DNA of 64,000 bases from Cyanobium sp. Tous-M-B4. Its GTDB lineage: Bacteria > Cyanobacteriota > Cyanobacteriia > PCC-6307 > Cyanobiaceae. The stretch spans positions 1-64,000 of the forward strand of contig NZ_JAGQBA010000005.1 in NCBI RefSeq assembly GCF_024345395.1. The letters run 5' to 3'. The position numbers and the translations under genes were made by a program. Positions 59,044 to 64,000 of the stretch are shown here, piece after piece (within the stretch, counting starts at the first letter, position 1; every line of letters starts with the position of its first letter). Below the pieces are notes generated by a model. It did no database searches. It had not been told where the DNA came from and worked only from the letters and a program-made list of their open reading frames with translations.

Positions 59044-60326
59044 GGGGTTAGCAAAGCGGTGACACCACTCTGGCGGTGACGGGCCAGGGCCGCATCCACC
59101 GCCTGCTGCTGGTCGCGCCGGGTGATCCAGTGGTGATAGGTGCGGGTATGAATAGCCACCGAGTGGCCCATCATCCGGGCCGCGACCGTGTCTGGCAGGC
59201 CGATGTGAATGGTTCGCACCGCCCAGGCATGGCGCAGGTCGTAGGGGGTGATCGGCAACTCGTAGCGGCGAAACTGCTCAGCCACACGGCGGCCCACCTG
59301 CTGCAGGGTCGTGTGGCGCAGATCGGTTGCCACCGCTGGTAAGGGCGGCTGGGAGTCCCCCAGCTGCTCCAAGCCGAAATGCTCCACCCAATCGGGCTGG
59401 AACGGCCACACCTGATGTTCACCGGTCTTGGAGGTGGGCAGCACCCGAATTACCCGGTCACCACCAGGGGCAAGGGCCGAAAGATCGCAGAAGAACACCT
59501 CGTGATTGCGCAAGCCGTAGGTGGCCATCAACCCGTAGGCCAGGCGCCAGGCCGGATTGGGGATCTGCTCGGCCCACAACAAAATCTGAGGATCACCCGG
59601 AAGCCGCCGGAATTGGGCCGCATGTAGGCCATAACCAGCAGCCCGCTCACTCCAATTATCGGGCAGGTCGAGCTCAAAGTGGCGAGCCAGGGCGGCCAGG
59701 GCGGTGCCGCACTGCTGGCGGCTGCGACTGCTGGCGGCATAGCTCTCTAGCGCCATCTCGAGTAGGGGGAGACCCAAGGGCAGGTCGCGCTCGGCCGCAA
59801 CGGCCGCCAGGCGCCGCAGGTAGGGCAGGTAGGCGCTGCTCCAGGTGGTGCGACAACCGGCAGGGTTGCGCCGGCGGCGGGGATCGGCAAAAAATGCTGC
59901 TTCAAACGCTGTCAACCCCAGAAAATCGCCAGCGACGGGCTGTGTAGCTGCAGGCAACCGTGACGGCAAAGGTGTAGGTGGCTGAGCTTGTTGAACCCCC
60001 CAGGCACTCCAAGCGAAGCGCCCTTGCTGCAGCTGACGCAACACCTCTTTAAGCCGCTCCCTAGCCAGCTCAAGACCAGCAGTATCGGCAGGCAGCCCGA
60101 GACTGATGCGCTGCACAGGGTGGCGGCCCGAGCCCTGGCGACAGGGAAGGGGCCCGCGCAGGCCCAACCTTTGGCCGCGCAGCTCGATGCGCAAGGAGAC
60201 ACCGGCTTGGGCTAGCGCCTGGTTTGCCTGGGCGAGGCGGATTTGCAACTTGGACAAGGCTTGAGTGGAAACTGCTGCGCTGGCATCTGCCCCAACCAGA
60301 TCCAGCTCCACCGCTGCTTTTGCCAT
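59040..60326 (-). CDS. Tyrosine recombinase/integrase family protein
   Basis: A 428-residue protein with a C-terminal tyrosine recombinase domain: Arg in YGLRNHEV, Lys in TSKTGEH, Arg in PYDLRHAWA, His in MMGHSV, and nucleophile Tyr in RTYHHW. The first catalytic His of the HxxR motif is Tyr here. The 150-residue N-terminal part is not a recognised SAM-like domain over all its length. No integrated element flanks it. It is embedded in a housekeeping operon with cobO, so it is probably a resident gene and not a prophage integrase. Confidence 0.85.
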   Translation of the reverse strand: MAKAAVELDLVGADASAAVSTQALSKLQIRLAQANQALAQAGVSLRIELRGQRLGLRGPLPCRQGSGRHPVQRISLGLPADTAGLELARERLKEVLRQLQQGRFAWSAWGVQQAQPPTPLPSRLPAATQPVAGDFLGLTAFEAAFFADPRRRRNPAGCRTTWSSAYLPYLRRLAAVAAERDLPLGLPLLEMALESYAASSRSRQQCGTALAALARHFELDLPDNWSERAAGYGLHAAQFRRLPGDPQILLWAEQIPNPAWRLAYGLMATYGLRNHEVFFCDLSALAPGGDRVIRVLPTSKTGEHQVWPFQPDWVEHFGLEQLGDSQPPLPAVATDLRHTTLQQVGRRVAEQFRRYELPITPYDLRHAWAVRTIHIGLPDTVAARMMGHSVAIHTRTYHHWITRRDQQQAVDAALARHRQSGVTALLTP

Positions 60327-60448
60327 GGGCCCATCACAGAGGCTGACGTTCCAGCACAGAACTTGACGTTATCGATCGTGCGCCTTGGTCGCTAGGGGAG
60401 GAGCGGCAGCGTTACGCTCACAGCCTCTGAGCCGCGCGGAACGAGGGC

Positions 60449-61624
60449 ATGGCCAAAGTTGGCGTGCTGCTGCTGAACCTCGGTGGTCCCGAGCGTATCC
60501 AGGACGTTGGTCCGTTTCTTTACAACCTGTTTTCCGACCCGGAAATCATTCGGTTGCCTAATCCAGCTCTACAAAAACCGTTGGCCTGGTTGATTAGTAC
60601 TCTGCGGGCTGGCAAGTCCCAGGAGGCGTACCGCTCCATTGGTGGTGGTTCACCGTTGCGGCGTATCACCGAGCAACAGGCCCGCGAACTCCAGAGCGAA
60701 CTGCGCACACGCGGCATCGAAGCCACCAGCTACGTGGCGATGCGCTATTGGCATCCCTTCACCGAGTCGGCCGTGGCCGACATCAAGGCCGACGGGGTTG
60801 AGGAGGTGGTGGTACTTCCCCTCTACCCCCATTTCTCGATCAGCACCAGCGGTTCGAGTTTCCGCGAGCTGCAGCGGTTGCGCCAGGCCGACATTGGCTT
60901 TTCCCGGCTGCCGATCCGCTGCATTCGCAGCTACTACGACGACCCCGGCTACGTGGGTGCAATGGCCGGCCTGATTGCCCGCGAAATCCAGGCTTGCCCC
61001 GAACCTTCAAAAGCCCATGTGTTCTTTAGCGCCCACGGGGTGCCTAAGAGCTATGTGGAGGAGGCGGGCGATCCCTATCAAAAAGAGATCGAAGCCTGCG
61101 CCCAGCTGATCATGGAGCGACTGGGTCGTGATCTGGGCTTCGCCAATCCCTTCACGCTGGCCTACCAGAGCCGGGTTGGTCCGGTCGAGTGGCTTAGGCC
61201 TTACACAGACGATGCCCTGCAGGATCTCGGCGCCGCTGGCATCAAGGATTTGGTGGTGGTGCCGATCAGTTTCGTCAGCGAGCACATTGAGACCCTCGAG
61301 GAGATCGATATCGAATACCGGGAGATAGCGACCGAGGCAGGCATCATCAATTTCCGGCGCGTGCCAGCCCTAGACACCACCCCAGCCTTCATCAACGGCT
61401 TGGCCGATCTGGTGCAGCAGGCCATGGCTGGACCCGAGGTGAACCTCGACCAGGCAGCCGAATTGCCCAGCAAGGTGAAGCTGTATCCCCAGGACAAATG
61501 GGCCTGGGGTTGGAACAACAGCTCTGAAGTTTGGAATGGGCGCTTGGCGATGGTGGGATTTTCCGCTTTCCTGCTGGAGCTACTCAGCGGCAAGGGACCA
61601 CTGCATGCTCTGGGCCTGCTCTGA
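60449..61624 (+). CDS. hemH: Ferrochelatase with C-terminal CAB segment
   Basis: Inserts Fe2+ into protoporphyrin IX for heme. The 391 residues begin [16 protein letters not shown]. Active-site blocks include [20 protein letters not shown] and [20 protein letters not shown]. The last 40 residues are a linker plus a chlorophyll a/b-binding helix ([16 protein letters not shown]), the cyanobacterial type II form that can bind pigment and anchor to the membrane. An M23 peptidase gene overlaps its end by 20 bp. Confidence 0.96.
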   Translation: MAKVGVLLLNLGGPERIQDVGPFLYNLFSDPEIIRLPNPALQKPLAWLISTLRAGKSQEAYRSIGGGSPLRRITEQQARELQSELRTRGIEATSYVAMRYWHPFTESAVADIKADGVEEVVVLPLYPHFSISTSGSSFRELQRLRQADIGFSRLPIRCIRSYYDDPGYVGAMAGLIAREIQACPEPSKAHVFFSAHGVPKSYVEEAGDPYQKEIEACAQLIMERLGRDLGFANPFTLAYQSRVGPVEWLRPYTDDALQDLGAAGIKDLVVVPISFVSEHIETLEEIDIEYREIATEAGIINFRRVPALDTTPAFINGLADLVQQAMAGPEVNLDQAAELPSKVKLYPQDKWAWGWNNSSEVWNGRLAMVGFSAFLLELLSGKGPLHALGLL

Positions 61625-62228
61625 GCGCCGTCTAAGACAGGGCGGACTGACCGCGGCGGCGGTCATGGTCAGCGGCAGCGCCTGGCTGCTGATGTCCAGC
61701 TCGGCGGGGCTGGCCCAGAGTCGCTGGCAGATGGGGTTTTTTCCCGTCACCAGCTTTCTGGCCTACACCAGCCATTTCGGTACCCGCACCGGCCCCTGGG
61801 GTCGGGTGGAGCCCCATTACGGCCTTGATATCGCAGCGCCCATGGGATCGCCTATCCGCAACTGGTGGGCTGGCTCAGTGCAGGACGTGATCAACGACGG
61901 AGGTTGCGGCTTGGGGCTGGTGATTCGCTCGGGCGATTACGAGCACATCTACTGCCATCTATCTGGGCGGGTTTCAGGCGGCACCTACAGCAGTGGTCAG
62001 GTGCTGCTGCGCCAGGGCCAGGGCGTACGCACGGGCCAACTAATCGGCCATGTGGGCATGAGCGGCCGCACTACTGGTCCACACCTGCATTGGGGCATGC
62101 GCCATGGCGGCCGCTGGCTAGACCCGGCCCAGATCCTACGAGCTATGGCAGCCGGCAGGCGCCAGCAACCTGGGCGGGCAGCTGCCCCGAAAGCGCCGCC
62201 GGCAACTAGGGTTGCCGTAATCCGTTAA
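61605..62228 (+). CDS. M23 family metallopeptidase (LytM-like)
   Basis: A predicted 207-residue exported peptidoglycan endopeptidase or LytM regulator. A signal-like hydrophobic helix lies at about 17-37 (ending LAQS), followed by the M23 domain. Zinc ligands are visible in HYGLDIAAP (HxxxD) and GPHLHWGM (HxH). The start at 61605 overlaps hemH by 20 bp; an alternative start at 61665 would drop the first 20 residues. Confidence 0.87.
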   Translation: MLWACSERRLRQGGLTAAAVMVSGSAWLLMSSSAGLAQSRWQMGFFPVTSFLAYTSHFGTRTGPWGRVEPHYGLDIAAPMGSPIRNWWAGSVQDVINDGGCGLGLVIRSGDYEHIYCHLSGRVSGGTYSSGQVLLRQGQGVRTGQLIGHVGMSGRTTGPHLHWGMRHGGRWLDPAQILRAMAAGRRQQPGRAAAPKAPPATRVAVIR

Positions 62229-62256
62229 CCGCCAAGTTGATTGGCCTGCAGCAGCC

Positions 62257-64000
62257 GTGACGCTGACGCCCCTCGCCTCTGCGGCTCAGTCCGCTACCGC
62301 CACTAATTCTGGTGATGACTCTGCTGCTGAAGCTTTTGCTCCTCAGCGAGTAAACGGCGGCTACGCCCTGATGGACGCCCTGCATCGCCATGGAGTGCGC
62401 CACATCTTTGGCTATCCCGGCGGCGCGATCCTGCCCATCTACGACGAACTGCACAAGGCAGAGTCTCGTGGCTGGTTGAAGCATATCCTGGTGCGCCATG
62501 AGCAGGGCGGCACCCATGCGGCCGATGCCTACGCTCGAGCTACAGGCAAAGTTGGCGTCTGCTTTGGAACTTCGGGGCCCGGCGCCACCAACCTGGTCAC
62601 CGGCATCGCCACCGCCCAGATGGACTCGGTGCCGATGGTGGTAATCACCGGGCAGGTGCCCCGGGCCTCGATCGGCACCGACGCCTTCCAAGAAACCGAC
62701 ATCTTCGGCATAACCCTGCCGATCGTGAAGCACTCCTGGGTGGTGCGCGATCCCCGCGATATCGGCAGGATCGTGGCTGAAGCCTTTTTGATTGCTGCCA
62801 GTGGTAGGCCCGGTCCGGTGCTGATCGACGTGCCCAAGGATGTGGGCCTGGAGGAATTCGACTACACGTCGGTAGCTCCGGGCTCGGCGATCCCAGCTGG
62901 ATTCAAGTTGCCACCCAGTCCCGACCCTGAAGCCGTTGCCGCGGCCCTGGCCTTGATCCGCCAAGCCCGTCGCCCCTTGCTCTACGTCGGTGGCGGAGCC
63001 ATCAGCAGCGGGGCCCATGGCGCCGTGAAACAGCTGGCCGAACGCTTCCGCCTGCCGGTCACCACCACTTTGATGGGTAAGGGAGCCTTCGATGAGAAGC
63101 ACCCCCAATCGGTCGGCATGCTCGGCATGCACGGCACCGCCTATGCCAATTTCGCAGTCACAGAGTGCGATCTGCTGATTGCCACCGGTGCCCGATTCGA
63201 CGACCGGGTCACAGGCCGGCTGGATGGCTTTGCGCCCCGGGCCCAGGTGATCCATATCGATATCGACGCGGCGGAGATGGGCAAAACCCGCCTCCCCGAT
63301 GTGGCCTTGGTGGCCGATGTCCAGGCCGCGCTAGCAGCCCTTCTGGCTGCCTCAGCCCAGGACAGCTCAGAGGGGCGCACCGAGGCCTGGTTGCAGCGCA
63401 TCGACAGCTGGAAGCAGAACTACCCCTTGGTGGTGCCCGATCCGGAGGGAGACATCGCCCCCCAGGAAGTGGTTGTCGCCCTGAGGGAGTTGGCACCAGA
63501 TGCCTTCTACACCACAGATGTGGGCCAACACCAGATGTGGGCCGCCCAGTTTCTACACAATGGCCCCAGGCGCTGGATCAGCTCGGCGGGCCTTGGCACG
63601 ATGGGGTTCGGCATGCCCGCAGCCATGGGCGTGCAGACCGCCTTCCCGGATGAGCAGGTGATCTGTGTCGCCGGCGACGCCAGCATCCTGATGAACATTC
63701 AGGAACTGGGCACTCTCAGCCAATACAACCTGCCGGTGAAGGTTGTGGTGATCAACAACGGTTGGCAGGGCATGGTGCGCCAGTGGCAGGAGAGCTTCTA
63801 CGGAGAGCGCTACTCGGCCTCGGAAATGACCAATGGCATGCCGAATTTCGCGGCCTTAGCGGAATCCTTTGGCGTTCGTGGCGTACGCATCGACGAACGG
63901 GCCACCCTGCGCCAGCAACTGCAGGAGGCCCTTGACCATCCCGGGCCTGTCTTCATCGATGTCAAGGTGCGCCGCAACGAGAACTGCTTTCCGATGGTGC
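62257..64000 (+). CDS. ilvB: Acetolactate synthase large subunit (partial)
   Basis: Thiamine-diphosphate enzyme of branched-chain amino-acid synthesis. The gene runs off the right edge after about 581 codons and has no stop in the window. It starts with a GTG at 62257 and a 35-residue Ser/Ala/Thr-rich leader before [26 protein letters not shown]. The conserved [19 protein letters not shown] and the ThDP motif with [14 protein letters not shown] are present. It lies 28 bp after the M23 gene. Confidence 0.95.
   Translation, partial: MTLTPLASAAQSATATNSGDDSAAEAFAPQRVNGGYALMDALHRHGVRHIFGYPGGAILPIYDELHKAESRGWLKHILVRHEQGGTHAADAYARATGKVGVCFGTSGPGATNLVTGIATAQMDSVPMVVITGQVPRASIGTDAFQETDIFGITLPIVKHSWVVRDPRDIGRIVAEAFLIAASGRPGPVLIDVPKDVGLEEFDYTSVAPGSAIPAGFKLPPSPDPEAVAAALALIRQARRPLLYVGGGAISSGAHGAVKQLAERFRLPVTTTLMGKGAFDEKHPQSVGMLGMHGTAYANFAVTECDLLIATGARFDDRVTGRLDGFAPRAQVIHIDIDAAEMGKTRLPDVALVADVQAALAALLAASAQDSSEGRTEAWLQRIDSWKQNYPLVVPDPEGDIAPQEVVVALRELAPDAFYTTDVGQHQMWAAQFLHNGPRRWISSAGLGTMGFGMPAAMGVQTAFPDEQVICVAGDASILMNIQELGTLSQYNLPVKVVVINNGWQGMVRQWQESFYGERYSASEMTNGMPNFAALAESFGVRGVRIDERATLRQQLQEALDHPGPVFIDVKVRRNENCFPMV

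Noticed and set aside
59040-60326. Tyrosine recombinase as evidence of an integrated element
   Set aside because: It is translationally coupled to cobO within conserved housekeeping gene order, and no tRNA or att repeats flank it.

Overview
The window looks like chromosome from a GC-rich picocyanobacterium of the marine/freshwater Synechococcus-Cyanobium group (alpha-cyanobacteria). The evidence is: phycocyanin beta (cpcB); the photosystem II assembly lipoprotein Psb27; a ferrochelatase ending in a chlorophyll-binding CAB segment; type III glutamine synthetase (glnN) behind a perfect NtcA box; several cyanobacteria-restricted families (DUF2808, DUF2854, DUF3153, DUF1824-like); at least six HIP1 palindromes (GCGATCGC); and the gene order proS-psb27-purA and pyrH-frr-cobO-integrase-hemH-ilvB. 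No rRNA, tRNA, CRISPR array, prophage or insertion sequence was seen. Coding density is very high, with many 1-8 bp start/stop overlaps and several convergent overlaps of 10-96 bp.

Layout. 0.1-6.7 kb: a lipoprotein, cysK, a P-type ATPase that matches the Na+/K+-ATPase (P2C) class, glutathione reductase, and a DUF389 membrane protein. 6.8-15.4 kb is a nitrogen and light-harvesting block: amt, a divergent PII paralogue that lacks both T-loop modification sites, a solitary cpcB with a strong terminator, a glutathione S-transferase, DUF2808 and DUF427 proteins, an NTF2-like protein, and glnN. 15.4-20.2 kb is accessory: a radical-SAM ArsS-like enzyme, PilZ, a UmuD homologue whose Ser/Lys dyad is replaced, several tiny membrane proteins, a phosphoribosyltransferase, an orphan ribbon-helix-helix protein, and a low-GC gene-poor stretch. 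20.2-23.6 kb is a sulfur/persulfide module (4-TM protein, TauE/SafE exporter, rhodanese, MBL-rhodanese fusion) divergent from an ArsR-type regulator.

23.6-44.5 kb is mostly housekeeping: M32 carboxypeptidase, ppa, L,D-transpeptidase, a rpoD-DUF1824-hemC-ClC transcription unit, priA, argB, ssb, cobK, adenosine kinase, purA, psb27 and proS. 44.6-55.9 kb: ferredoxin, an Spx/ArsC-like protein, a large unknown membrane protein, signal peptidase I, a dihydroorotase-like protein without its metal-binding motif coupled to a double histidine phosphatase, a CPBP protease, an FtsL-like protein with FtsI, a transaldolase fused to EF-hands, and a lone cyclic-nucleotide-binding domain. 55.9-64 kb: an FAD oxidoreductase, frr, pyrH, cobO and a tyrosine recombinase in one tight minus-strand unit, then hemH, an M23 peptidase and the start of ilvB, which runs off the right edge.

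How the genes fit together. The amt, PII-like and glnN genes share NtcA-type promoter architecture (box, 22-nt spacer, -10 element), so ammonium uptake, its presumed PII partner and glutamine synthesis are probably co-induced by nitrogen limitation. The ArsR-type gene and the opposing rhodanese/TauE genes resemble BigR/SqrR persulfide-responsive operons. No single large novel system was found. The strongest oddities are the altered PII, the probably inactive UmuD, the solitary cpcB and the Na+/K+-ATPase-like pump.
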